Shown here: positions 35,099-45,996 of the stretch, one piece after another | Layout: each line of letters begins with the position of its first letter | How positions within the stretch are numbered: position 1 is the stretch's first letter | From: Symsagittifera roscoffensis | Taxonomy: Eukaryota; Xenacoelomorpha; Acoela; Convolutidae | NCBI RefSeq assembly: GCF_963678635.1 | Contig: NC_087064.1 | Location: 58,724,338-58,788,337 of the forward strand | Length of the DNA: 64,000 nt | Reading direction: 5' to 3' | Translations under genes and position numbers: made by a program | Notes under the pieces: model-generated | Databases searched by the model: none | Told to the model about the DNA's origin: nothing | Seen by the model: the letters and a program-made list of their open reading frames with translations, nothing else

Positions 35099-35710
35099 GC
35101 GGGGTTGCCACGCGGTGAGGGCGGTCAGGGCCATGTCACGGCGAACAAAAACTTGTGAGGGCGGTCAGGGCCGTGTCAGGGCAAACAAAGTTGTGTCAGG
35201 GCCAGGAGCGTGAAAGCGTTGCTGGCCTTAGTTCTTACTTGAAAGTTTATATTCAATGGTTTAGTAAAGCGTTAAAACTGTATTTTTTTCAGGGGTAAGA
35301 GACGCGAACATTCAGTCAAGAAAGATGTAAGTTCAATGAAGAATGGCTTCAAGATGGTGAGTTTTAATTGAGGGTTGGTAAATCAACAACTGAACACGAG
35401 TTCAGATGTGATCTTTGTAAGAAATCATATACGCTGGGCAATATGGGTGTCAAAGCACTCCGGTCCGATGCAGGGCAGAGCAAATTGCATGCTGAGCTGG
35501 TCCCGCTGAAAATGCAATCCATTCGTTCGGAAGAACATGTTGAAGATTTCCAAGTCGTAGGTGGCCCTGTAGTTGAGCCAGCTACTCCAGAGGATGAGGC
35601 TACAGGAACTGCCTTGAAAACAACCTTGTAAGAATGTCAGGGCCTGAGCTTCAAAGTTTTCAGGGCTGTCAGGACGACAGTTAAATTATACCGCGTGGCA
35701 ACTCCGTCTA
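35099..35710 (+). mobile_element. hAT-like DNA transposon fragment with a zinc-finger N-terminus
   Basis: It is bounded by inverted ends: GTTGCCACGCGGT near 35104 and ACCGCGTGGCAAC near 35690. Inside, the + strand encodes KSTTEHEFRCDLCKKSYTLG then NMGVKALRSDAGQSKLHAE, resembling the BED/C2H2-like finger of hAT transposases (CxxCK...NMGxxALxSHxxxxKH, here with the His positions altered). The frame closes at 35631 and no catalytic domain follows, so this is a short deleted copy. GGGCGGTCAGGGCC is repeated twice near the left end. Confidence 0.6.
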
Positions 35711-36079
35711 GCTGTATGGCTCAATTCAATATTTTGGAAAAACGCGTTGTTAAAACAATCAAAATTTTTTGTCGAATTGAAAACTTGCAATGCATATCAA
35801 GGTCAACCGTTTTTGAAACTTGACTGCTCTTTTTCTAGAAGAAAATTCTAAACAATTTACAGAAAACTGAAAAATGCGAGCTCATTATGCTTCTTACCGA
35901 AGAAATATTTGATCGCATGGCCAAACAAAGAAAGCAAGAAACTTTCAATGCGACCATCAGAATAGTACGATTACGTCTCCAATCGGGAAAAAATCAATAT
36001 AAAGGTAATGAAACTATGGTAAGAAATAGAATAATTTTAAAAGCAATACGGATCGTGACTCCGACCAATATCGAAGTTA

Positions 36080-36630
36080 ATTAACTCTCTGATTGCAAAC
36101 AGGACTATTGCAAAAAAATCACATAAAGGATTGCCGTTATTTTTTTTTGCGGTTGCTTTTCACGAGACGTTAATCTGCTACTATGCACACTTCCACACTT
36201 TTTCAACGGCTCCATTGGTTTCAAACTATTTGTCTTACCCTAAGACAAAGCACACCAGTGCCATCAAAAAACGATCAATTGGAGCCGTACGATGCAGAGT
36301 ATTCATTGAGAGTGAGTGCGACTTAAAAAAATTTAAAAGAATCTGAAAAGAGTCTTACCCTAAGACAAAGCACACCAGTGCCATCAAAAACGATCAGTTG
36401 GAGGCGTACGATGCAGAGTATTCATTGAGAGTGAGTGCGACTTAAAAAATTTGAAAAGACAAAAGGCGGCTGCATCAGCATAATAACTGGGAAACGTAAT
36501 CCTTCCTTGCAATTAAACAAGTTTCCTTGCGAGCACTCATTGGAAATTGTTGAAAAAACCATAGGAAGGTCATTCCAAAGACGAAGTGAAGAAAACATCA
36601 AGGCAGAATAAGAAACCCACGGAACCAAGC
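36080..36630 (-). mobile_element. LINE 3' fragment with a 120 bp tandem duplication
   Basis: The - strand frame 36422-36628 contains SLRLWNDLPMVF, a typical C-terminal LINE piece (WNxLP). The 120 bp block starting GTCTTACCCTAAGACAAAGC at 36232 is repeated at 36352 with few differences. The region 36090-36240 matches 32350-32570, tying it to the LINE at 32340-33665. Confidence 0.7.
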
Positions 36631-36885
36631 AGCAGAGAAACCCTGAATGGGTTCAGAAGCCCAAAGGAACCCAGCAGCGCGGAAACTCGGAGAATAGTAA
36701 AACCACGTTAGGGGTACAAAAGCTACCAAGAACCCAGCCGCAGCGAAACCTGGAAGAGTAGGAAATTCCCAAAAAGATGCAAATGTTACTTGGAGCCAAG
36801 CAGCAGTAAAACCCAGAAGTCGCACAGAAGACTAAAAAACCAGCAGCGGCAAAAGTCCGAGGAGCGACAAATGCCGGAGGGATTG
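36615..36885. repeat. Degenerate minisatellite, about 50-62 bp units
   Basis: Units with GGAACCCAGCAGC(A)G(C)GAAAC followed by a GGAGAGTAG-like segment recur near 36615, 36668, 36730, 36792 and 36840. Open frames across it (for example 36598-36825 on the - strand) only reflect the repeat. Confidence 0.55.
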
Positions 36886-36889
36886 CAGG

Positions 36890-38820
36890 AGCTGCAAGGT
36901 TCTATGATAACCCCAATTTGGGTCCTGATCGTTCTTGATCAGATTGGCATTTCTTTTCAGCTAAATTTCAAAACTAACTGTTTCTTAGAGGGTGAAATGA
37001 GAATTCTTTAGATAAAAGACAAAACTTGGTATATAAAAATGGTTCGTATAGCTAAAAATGGTATACAGTTTGTAGAATTGAAAAAAAAAATTGGCTAACA
37101 CCTCACTTAAACTAGGACGCTTATCTACTTAGCCGAAAAACAAAGGGGGTAATTCAAATCTCTTTGTTACAGTAAGAGTTATAATCTTGTTAAAATACAC
37201 ATAATGGGAATACGCTAGTGAGGTTGGTTAGCCAACTCGCCAAATAGAAAATTAAATAAAGCACTAAGCTCAAAATAACCCAAGCTCTCAGGAATCAGTC
37301 CCGTCTTTGGAGGAAAATTAGAGGGGAATAGAATGTGCTATCCCCCCAGATTAGGAACCACTGGTCGGATCATTGTGAAAATCACATGAATGATACTAGA
37401 GATGATTTGAACCGGGCATGCAAAACCCTGGACCCTGTTGACTTCCGGAAGCTATTTCTTGACCTCTGGTGACCCTAGGAAGCGGAAACGTGGAGGGTTG
37501 GTAGGTAGTGGTAAGACAAGCATGGCGTTTGAGTTTGGACCGAATCCGACGGTCCGAACGGAAGTTATTAGCACTGGGGAAAATACCCCTGGGACCGGAA
37601 AAAGGCAGAATGCGGAAAATGACGAGCGAGGGCATATTGATTTTATGGCGTTAATGTGTAGCAGACCCAAGCCCCGGAAAAAATCGTCTTGCGAACAAAC
37701 CCTCTCCGTTGGCTCCTTCCGGCGTTAATAGCCAATCCCCGGAAAAGGTGATAATGAGCCTTTGAAAAGTGATAACTCGGGGAATATTAATCGGGTATGA
37801 ATGGAACGTGGCAAGCGGGACCCCACCCGGCTCTGAACTCCTTGACTTTTGCTTGACCTCTGGTGACTCTGGGGTGACCTTTAATTGACCCTTGGAACAT
37901 GTGTGGGATAAACCAAATAAAAACCTTGGGATTGCTGCCATTTGAACGCAAACTTTAGCTGAGGTTCAGTTGGACGTACAATTTACTTGAAGCGATCTGA
38001 ATAGCCACTGGGATTTAAGCCTTTAGAACTGGTGTACCTATGGGAACCTTTACTTTACAGGACGAACGTGGAATTCACCGCAGTGAATGCCGGGACTTAT
38101 ATGGGAGGGGGATATTCAATTATACCGGTGTACAAACAGACATACCTATGGGGCGATTGGTATGTGGCTTTTAGAAGAGAGAAAAATTAACCAAAACCGA
38201 GAGAAGTTGGTAGTTCCGATCGTAAGTTTTGAGAGATTAACACTAAGTTCTTGTGTAGACTGGCTATACTGGGTGCGGATCGAAGTGGGAACCTATTCTA
38301 GAAGCTTGAGAAAACGGTTAATTTTAGAGATTGAATTCGTGGGTTGCTTAAGAGACAACCAATTTAGGAGAACCCATCTTAAATTGAACTCTTAGCTCGT
38401 TATATTATTAAACCAGATTTAATTCATTATTACGAGCGCTAGCAAATTATTTTGTCTTTACCTGATAATTCCATTAACCTGATTCACTTTACGTGTTACG
38501 CGTGTTGATTGAATATAACTTTGCGGGCTCTTTTTGTCCACGCGTGTTCGGTTGACTTTAAAAAAAGTGAGAGTAACCATAAAAAGAGTAAGAGATTTAC
38601 GCGGGGCTAGCAACTTTTACAGGAGATTATAAAAGAACCACCACGAATAATTTGTAAGCGATTATTTGAACGATCTTGGCCCCCATTGATTTGAATAATC
38701 AGGGAATTCTTAGTTGAAGCAGATTCCTCAAACTTATATAGTTGGTACACTTTAAATAAACCAGAAATTGTTGCAGTTATTGAGATCTCGTTGAACTCAG
38801 AAAATTAGATTTTATTTCTG
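36890..38820. other. Compositional island, unidentified
   Basis: GC content rises between about 37380 and 37960. CTTGACCTCTGGTGA occurs twice (37457 and 37852). Open frames on both strands (such as 37438-37728 +) overlap each other and match nothing I recognise. It could be a transposon remnant; no gene is called. Confidence 0.3.
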
Positions 38821-40160
38821 GTTATCAAAAAAGAGCCTGACACTGCGGTTTTTTTCTGAAGATATAGTAATGGTTATTTCTTGTATTGTACATCTTTCCG
38901 CAATTTTCATTTCTTTTTGTATCGCTGTTTTCATATTGGTGAATGTTGGTAGTGCGATTGGTAATGAAAATTAGATCAGCAGCAGGCTTGGGAAGGGAAT
39001 CGGTACTATGATAGAAAAAAGGGAGCAAATTGTGCTTATGGCAATTATCTTAGATAGGGTAATGAAAAGAAAGCAAAACCAGCCGTTTAAAAAAAATTGA
39101 CAAAATTTACAAATATAATTACGTCAAGTGTGTCCCTCTCCTGTGAGATTTCGGTTAGACATTTTTTTCTTAAACCTTTGGATAGAGTGTGGTGCATGAA
39201 ATTTACTTAATGAAATTTTGATCAGAGGTTTTCTCTTTTCACTAGCTTACTTTTAGTAGAGCTCAGTTTGGCTTGTATTTGGGTTTTTTTCAAACTTTAA
39301 AATTAAAAGGACATAAAATTGTTTATAAAAGCTTGCAATAAGGGTAAACGATGCCAGAGTTTCTGGCGACTGATTAGGACCAGTATTTTGCCAGAATGCG
39401 AGACTAAAATTGTTTTCGTTCTGGTTAAAAGGGTGAAATACTTGCTTAAAGAGTGTTTGGATTCTTGGAAGGGTAAACATGCCTTTGGTTGTTATTTATT
39501 AATGATTAACCATGCTACGGGCGTGAAAACTTTAAAAATTCATCAATCGCAGAAAAAATTCATCAATCACTATATCAGCTTCTGGGTTTTTGTCTTGCAT
39601 AAGAAATTTTTGTGATCCGTAAGTAATTGCATGTTAAAAAACCAAAAAAGATGCTCTGGAACCAACTGTGAGTTTTTGTATGCATGCTTTATGGGTTTTG
39701 TAATAGAAGACGAAGTTGGCTTAGCATCGTTGCAAAAATCTTTTTTTTTAGAAAGAGAAGAGGCCTGCCAAATTTGGGATTTTTATTTTTTGCACCAAAA
39801 CTAATCGACATCAAAAACTTAATTTACTCCGCGGATCATGCTATTAAAGAAATCTCTTCGAAACATATAAAATTAAAACTGTAAGTTAACAAAACGATTG
39901 TTGTGTGACTAGATGTCAGTCGGATTTGAAATCAGTCTCAAACAGATATCATCATTTTAGGCAAAGTCAATATTATGATTACGATCCAACAGAACACCTC
40001 TTTCCAAAAATGTTAGTGAGATATTTGGGAAATCAATCATAGCAAACAAGTGAATTCTGAGATTCTTAACTTAAGAAGCGCTGTATAACAAAACTTTTAG
40101 AAATTTACGGTTTAACAACAAAAAGCGTAGTTCTTATCACATTCTTATCAATTGTTTCAG
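38821..40160. other. Intron 11, last part: no gene seen
   Basis: AT-rich intron. An open frame at 39319-39615 has no recognisable similarity and is overlapped by another on the opposite strand. Confidence 0.4.
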
Positions 40161-40314
40161 ATGACTTCTCGCTGCGTACCCTGGTCATCTTCTTCTTCAT
40201 CTTCTTCTTCGTGGCCTGCTGGACTTATGGAATCCTGGTTCCCTCTGGTCTTTTCGTTCCCAGCATCCTGTGTGGAGCTGCATACGGACGTATCTGGGGA
40301 AACATTCTCATGAA
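40161..40314 (+). CDS. CLCN6: CLCN6 exon 12 (SGLFVPS chloride-site motif)
   Basis: Acceptor GTTTCAG, donor GTCAGT, phase 1 in and 2 out. It encodes LVIFFFIFFFVACWTYGILV then [19 protein letters not shown], aligning with human [20 protein letters not shown]. GLFVP is the helix N chloride-binding motif. Confidence 0.97.
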
Positions 40315-40351
40315 GTCAGTACTAAACATTATGTTTTGCTTTATTAAGCGT

Positions 40352-40449
40352 CAGGGGCGGTTTATCTTGGGGGGGGGGGGGGGCTCTTCAGGGATTCAAA
40401 CCCCTCACCAACCAAAGGGTCCGCCTTTTGATACTATTTCATGACATGC
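40352..40449 (+). mobile_element. hAT-type MITE, left-half fragment
   Basis: CAGGGGCGGTTTATCTTGGG with a long G run, then CTCACCAACCAAAGGGTCC and TATTTCATGACAT, matching the first 100 bases of the MITE at 55237. It is truncated at the start of the palindrome-rich element. Confidence 0.7.
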
Positions 40450-40925
40450 ATTACGAGGCCAAACTGTGTATTCTCTGCATTGTAAGCGGAATCCGCAACA
40501 GGCCAAAATCAGATTTGTCGCGGAATCCGCAACATTGCTACTTTCTTTGATCTACTATGCTGTTTTGGATTCCACAAACAAATACCTAAATCATTGTACG
40601 GCTCAAAATCGCTCGAAAAATAGGCGAATTTGCGGAATCCGCAATTGTATTTGCGGAATCAGATTTGTCGCGGAATCCGCAAAATTGCTAGTTTTCTTTG
40701 ATCTTCTATGCTGTTTTGGATTCCACAAACAAAGACCTAACTCATTGTACCGCTCAAAATTGCTCAAAAAATAGGCGAACTTGCGGAATCCGCAATTGTA
40801 TTTGCGGAATCCACAAACAAATAATAAAACATTTGTATCGTTAAATTGAGCTGTTGCGGAATCCGCAACTGTGAGTGGAATCCGCAAATTGTAAGTGGAA
40901 TCCGCATTTTGTTCGCGGATTCCCT
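40450..40925. repeat. Cluster of TTGCGGA-A-TCCGCAA palindromes (cluster 1)
   Basis: It begins CATTACGAGGCCAAACTGTG. The 15-base near-palindrome TTGCGGAATCCGCAA and partial forms occur about ten times. A block of about 190 bp (AGATTTGTCGCGGAATCCGC through AAATAGGCGAA) is tandemly duplicated (40509 and 40661). Confidence 0.85.
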
Positions 40926-41026
40926 TTGCATATATTTATATGTGTAGTAGCCTTTAAATTATATTTTTTAAGTACATCATTTGATTTCACTAGAATATAA
41001 ACTTACTTGAATAGAAATTTACTAGA

Positions 41027-41460
41027 ATAGATCAGTGTTTGGGATTAATTGAATCCCAATTACTGACCAGTATTTGGGATCGATGATATCCCAAATACTG
41101 ACCTAGTTCGACGATTTGCTATGCGCTGGGTTTCTAATCACTCTCAACATAATGAGTGCAAATAATGGATATATTCCATATTTATTCCATATTATTCCAG
41201 TTTTTGGGATTTCATCAATACCAAATACTGACCTAATTTGGCGATATGCTGTGTGTTGTGTTTCTAATCACTCTCAACCTAATGAATACAATTACTGCAT
41301 TTATTCGGCGTTATGCTCCCAAAATCAGTATTTGGGATTGACACAATCCCAAATACTGACTTAATTTGTCGATATGCTGTGTGTTCCATATACTCTCAAC
41401 TCAACGACTCCATATATTGAAATTGTTCGGTGTTGTGTTTCCAAAATACTGAAAGATGAC
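41027..41460. repeat. Array of CAGTATTTGGGAT hairpins
   Basis: There is a perfect 13 bp stem with a 7-base loop at 41068-41100 (CAGTATTTGGGAT/ATCCCAAATACTG), a perfect 15 bp stem with a 3-base loop at 41326-41358, and an imperfect one at 41033-41064. Spacers share GACCTA(G)TT(C/T)G(A/G)CGAT and GCTGTGTGTT and repeat about every 120-150 bases. Confidence 0.85.
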
Positions 41461-41509
41461 ATCCACCGATTTAGGTAACCAATGTTTTAGGACTTGTTCG
41501 TGGATTCCG

Positions 41510-41916
41510 CTGACAATGGTTAAAATTTTGCTTTTCAATTCCGCATTGCTAGAGATAAGAAAACCAGCTCAGCTCTTAATTGTTCATATGCAAGTTCGGT
41601 ATTGAACAAAATTCGGAACCCACTTACAGTTTGCGGAATCCATTTACATTTGCGGATTCCGCTTAAATTTTGGGGAATCCACTTACAGTTGCGGAATCCA
41701 GAACAACTAGCTATATTTGCTTGTTGCGGAACCCGCAACAAAACAAATGTGCCGATAAAATTTACGTTACAGGTATTTGTATGCGGAATCCACTGAAATT
41801 TTTTTTGTGGAATCCACTTACTTTTTGGAACATACTTTGAGACTTTTCTCTGGAATCGAGGAACATCCAGACACAAAATTCCGCTCCTATCCAGTGCATG
41901 GTTTGGTCACGTAATG
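41510..41916 (-). repeat. Palindrome element (cluster 2), reverse orientation
   Basis: It ends with the family terminus (reverse complement CATTACGTGACCAAACC at 41900-41916) and carries GCGGAATCC/GGATTCCGC units. Together with 41027-41460 it forms an inverted copy of 42933-43760, sharing the GTTAACCAATGTTTTA and AATTGTTCATATGCAAG blocks. Confidence 0.75.
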
Positions 41917-42299
41917 TACATTTTTGGCTGAACAACCCAAAAAATTTTCTGAGGCCGCCGTCGGCGCTATTATAAACTAATTTTGAAGGGGAGTATATAG
42001 TGATTTATCGCCCACCAAATAGACGCCAATTTTGGCAAATTTTTTTTCCAAAGAATGCCTAAAACAGGTGTTTTTGACCTTTTATTTCAAAAATCAGCCT
42101 GTAGCGCACAATTTTTGATCAAAAAGGGTATTTATATTGATCTGGGAGCATGCAGAAAATCAATTTGATCGATTTAAAAAACGTGGACAAAATTTTCTAA
42201 AAAATTTTGAAAATCTGCCCTCTTTCGAGAAAATCTTAGATCCTCCCGAGTTGTAATAGGGCCGTGATATTTTTTTTCAGTAAATCATTTTAAAAAAAT

Positions 42300-42642
42300 T
42301 TCACGCGCAAATTTTATTTTTAGCGGCTTGACTTTTGATTTATTTTTTGATAAGTGTCGTGCATTTTATTTGTTAACAGGAATCCAAAGTCGGCAACCGA
42401 ACAGCAAACAAAAAACGTGATCAATTTCTAGTTTCGAAAGTGGTGTTTAATTTTCAGATTTTTCAGCGGAAATAAAAGTTTTCCTACTGATCCAGTATTC
42501 TCAAATTGAGTTAATCTTATCAAAAAAGTGTCAATCATAGATTATTTATGAACATCAAAGAGCTTTAGAACCATTGGCAGTTCTTAAAGTTTTAGTTGTT
42601 ATTTTCCGTACTTTCATTTTTTTCAACTGTATTTTGGCTAAT
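42300..42642 (+). mobile_element. Helentron-like element, 3' part (copy 13)
   Basis: AAACGTGATCAATTTCTAGT, TTTCAGCGGAAATAAAAG and TCTCAAATTGAGTTAATC blocks, then a decayed right end (TTTTCAACTGTATTTTGGCT). The left end is missing. Confidence 0.6.
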
Positions 42643-42932
42643 GTCTTATTATAGTATTATAAAAAATACAGCGCTAATTGAAATTATCCGGAAAAAAACG
42701 ACCTACACAAATTTTAATGCGTTTATCTCAAATTGAGTTAGGACTCGACAGAAAGTGAAGAGAAAAAAACTGCTTAAAATATGACCAAAACTATAAAAGT
42801 GTAATTTATGTTGCGAAAACTGGAACAAAAATTTACCCCAAAACTGGGAAGTTTTTCAGTGGTAGAAATTACGCAGAAACTATCAAGATAATTGATTTAA
42901 AAATAATTCAAAAAAAGCTGTTGAATAGGAAA

Positions 42933-43400
42933 CATTACGAGGCTAAACTGTGCCTTGGATAGGAGCACATTTTTGTGTCTGTATAAACTGGATTCCAGAG
43001 ACAAGTCTTAAAATATGTTCCAAAACCTGTAACATAAATTTTGTCGGCACATTTGTTTTTTTGCGGATTCCGCAACAAGCAAATATAGCTAGTTGTTCTG
43101 GATTCCGCAACTGTAAGTGGATTCCGCAAAAGGCAAGTGGAATCAGCAAAATGTAAGTGGAATCCGCAAATACAAGTGAAAATTGCAAAATTTGTAGGCG
43201 GGATCCGCAAATGTAAGCGGATTCCGCAAATTGTAAATGAAATCCACACTTTTATTTATTACTGAACTTGCAAATGAACAATTAAAAGCTAGAGGTGGAA
43301 ATTTGATTTATTATCTATAGCAGCGCGCAATTTGAAAGCAAGGACTGATTCATTTTTTTTAGCGGAATCCACAAACGAATCTTAAAACATTGGTTAACTA
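42933..43400 (+). repeat. Palindrome element (cluster 3), forward orientation
   Basis: It starts with the terminus CATTACGAGGCTAAACTGTG and TTGGATAGGAGCACA, then a run of AAGTGGAATCCGCAAA-type units about 20 bases apart (43080-43240). Confidence 0.8.
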
Positions 43401-43537
43401 TGCGGATGTCAAATCTTTCTTTATGTTTATCGGATCATCGGATGATTGGATGATCATCGAAAGCTATTTATGGCTTATGATGGTTTGAAATTGGTTTGAA
43501 ATGGCAGTTCATGTTTGAAATGTGGGCAGTTAAGTCA

Positions 43538-43760
43538 CTCATCAGTATTTGAGATGAGTTGGTTCAGTTATGTTTAAGAAATCATCATCAGTATTTGAGA
43601 TGAGATGGCTCAGTTTGAAATGGCAGCTAAGTGACTCATCAGTATTTGAGATGAGATGGTTCAGTTGGTTATAAAATCATCATCAGTGTTTGAGATGAGA
43701 TGGTCAGTTAGTTCAGAAATTATCATCGCACTCATCAGTATTTGAGATGAGATGGTTCAA
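43538..43760. repeat. CTCATC-AGTATTTGA-GATGAG hairpin repeats
   Basis: CATCAGTATTTGAGATGAG recurs five times (near 43540, 43585, 43640, 43684 and 43735), with GGTTCAGTT-like spacers. Each copy can form a 6 bp stem. AGTATTTGAGAT parallels the AGTATTTGGGAT hairpins at 41027-41460. Confidence 0.8.
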
Positions 43761-43830
43761 TATTTGAGACTAGATGAAGGACGGCTCGATTGTATTTTTT
43801 GAAAGCTGAATGAAACGTTCTCTGAAAAAT

Positions 43831-44012
43831 GGTATCGAAGTTGGGTTACAGGAATTGGGATCGAAGTTTGGTTACAGGAATCGTGATCGAAATTGGGTTA
43901 CAGGAATTGGGATCGAGGTTGGGTTGCAGGAATAGAGATCGAAGTTGATGACAGGAATTGGGATTGAAGTTGGGCTACAGGAATTGGGGTTAAAGTTGGG
44001 TTACAGGAATTG
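43831..44012. repeat. 26 bp minisatellite, about 7 units
   Basis: The unit TCGAAGTTGGGTTACAGGAA plus TTGGGA starts at 43835, 43861, 43887 and 43913 and continues with more divergence to about 44012. Confidence 0.9.
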
Positions 44013-44045
44013 AGAATTTTTTATTCGCAAGCAAATTGTAAAATC

Positions 44046-44339
44046 TTAAATATACAATCAGCTTTTAACATGAACACGTTCTGTCACGTTTTTTTTTTCA
44101 CGCCATTTGCAACTGGAATAAACTAGAAGTTGAATTGAGCTAGAAATAATCCAAAAGCCAAGTAAAAAACCAAAAGAAGTTTCAGCGTAATTCTGGTTTA
44201 AGTAAAAAAGCTAAAAAACCCATTTTTGAAGAACAAAAACTGCAACATATTAAATTTGGTAAAATTTAAAAGCAACTTTTTTTCTCGACATTTTTTGCCT
44301 AATCTCAGCCCAATTTGAGAAAACCGCGTTTGAAATTTT
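44046..44339 (-). repeat. Dispersed repeat, about 294 bp (reverse copy)
   Basis: It is the reverse complement of 49679-49973. Both copies have the outer end TTCAAACGCGTTTTTCTC-like and the inner end AACATGAACACGTTCTGTCA. The outer end is shared with the fold-back at 1-639. Confidence 0.8.
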
Positions 44340-44341
44340 AA

Positions 44342-44953
44342 CATTATGAGGACAAACTGTGCACTAGATAGGCGCACAGTTTTGAGTCTGTGTGTTACTG
44401 GATCCCAGCGACAAATCTTTAAACATGTTCCAAAGAGTAAGTGGATTACATTTACAAAAGTTTCGTGGATTCCGCGTACAATTAGCTGTAAGGTAAATTT
44501 AGTCGGCACAATTGTTTTGTTGCGGATTCCGCAACAAGCAGATATAGCTAGTTGTTCTGGAATCCGCAAACTGTAATTGGAATCCGCAAATATAAGGAAT
44601 ACGAAAACAAAATGCGGATTCCACTTACAATTTGCGGATTCCACTTATCAATTGCGGATTCCACTTGCAATTTGCGGATTCCGCTTACAGTTGCGGATTC
44701 TGCAACAGCTCAATGTAACTATACACATGTCTTAATATTTGTTCTTGATTTCAAAAAAACAGTTGCGGATTCCGCAAATTTGCCTGTTTTTGGAGCCGTT
44801 TTTAGCGGTGCAATGTTCTAAGTATTTGTTTGTGGAATCCAAAACAGCAAAGAAGATCGAAGAAAAGTAGCAAGATTGCGGATTCCGCTTACAACTCGGC
44901 ATAACCACAAACAACAACAACAACAACAGAATGCACAGTTTGGGCTCGTAATG
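44342..44953. mobile_element. Palindrome-rich element with terminal inverted repeats (cluster 4)
   Basis: The left end CATTATGAGGACAAACTGTG and the right end, whose reverse complement is CATTACGAGCCCAAACTGTG, form imperfect terminal inverted repeats of about 22 bases (three mismatches in the first 20). Inside are about 12 GCGGATTCC(A/G)C units. No ORF of note; it is probably a non-autonomous DNA element. No clear target duplication was found. Confidence 0.75.
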
Positions 44954-45510
44954 AAAAAAATTCTTCGAGGCTAAAATCTCCAAGAATTTGTATACGAGAA
45001 TATCTTCTGGCTTGATAGTCAAAAATTGTCATTTTTACTACATAAAGCTCAAAATTTTTGTTTGAATAGAAGTTTTTAGCGTTTCGCCCTTTGTTAGCGA
45101 TTTTTTTTTCTAGATTTTTGCTGGGCTCAGGATTGTGTAAGGGACTTCTTTTGATACAATTTTCTAATCAATTGAATAAGTCGTTTCAGCGTAATTCATG
45201 ATTTAAGAAAGCTAAAATTACCAAATTTTGAGCTAAAATGTTTTTTAAGAATTGCAGGAAAATCTGTTCACTTTTTGTCAATCTAAAACTTTTTTGAGAA
45301 GAACCCCGTTTGAACTTTGAAACCTTGTTTGTTGGTCCGGATAATTTGAATCAGGCTTGTATTAGTAGATGTAGTTATAAGCAACCCTTGGAAAGTTTAA
45401 TCTGCTTTCAGTATTTAAAAGCTGAAAATTAATTTGACATCTTAATTATGAATAAAGGGTTTTTTTTTCCTTAAAAGGTTAAAGCTTTCCAGACATACAC
45501 GGAGTGTGGT

Positions 45511-45711
45511 CTGTATTTGGACAACCGCGTATTCATTCACGTCAGTAAGCAGACAAATAATGTATTAACCAATCAGAATCGAGATGAGAAAGCAAGTTTA
45601 CCAAGTATATTATTTTTAATTATTAATTTCTTCCTTGTCTCGATTTTGATTGGTTAGAACAGTATTTGTCTGCTTACTGACCAGTATGAATACGCGGTTG
45701 TCTAAATACTG
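45511..45711. mobile_element. Palindromic MITE, 201 bp
   Basis: The left arm CTGTATTTGGACAACCGCGT (45511 onward) pairs with the right arm, whose reverse complement begins CAGTATTTAGACAACCGCGT (ends 45711). The arms are about 80 bases each and share GTCAGTAAGCAGACAAATA and TAACCAATCAGAATCGAGA with few mismatches. No coding potential. Confidence 0.85.
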
Positions 45712-45836
45712 CTACGCAACCCGGAGAAACGATGTTAACTTTCAGTTTTGATTAAATATGTAATTCCTTACACTTTTAAAATAAATATGTGAAATCAGAC
45801 GGCTCGAAAAACAATCAACAGAAGTTATTACTTTAG

Positions 45837-45996
45837 GTGGAACTACACCACTACTCTGTATGCAGGCTCGTTTGCGTTAATTGGCTCGGCTGCATTTGTG
45901 GGGGGAGTGGTACGGATGACGATCAGCCTTACAGTCATCCTTATTGAGACAACAAACGAGATCACATACGGTCTACCCATCATGCTCACACTACTT
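45837..45996 (+). CDS. CLCN6: CLCN6 exon 13 (helices O-R)
   Basis: Acceptor CTTTAG, donor GTTAGT, phase 2 in and 0 out. It encodes [20 protein letters not shown] then [20 protein letters not shown], nearly identical to human ([25 protein letters not shown]). It is one of the best-conserved exons. Confidence 0.98.

Noticed and set aside
37438-37941. Open frames in the GC-richer island
   Set aside because: Frames on both strands overlap fully, none shows a domain, and no exon-like splice sites bound them.
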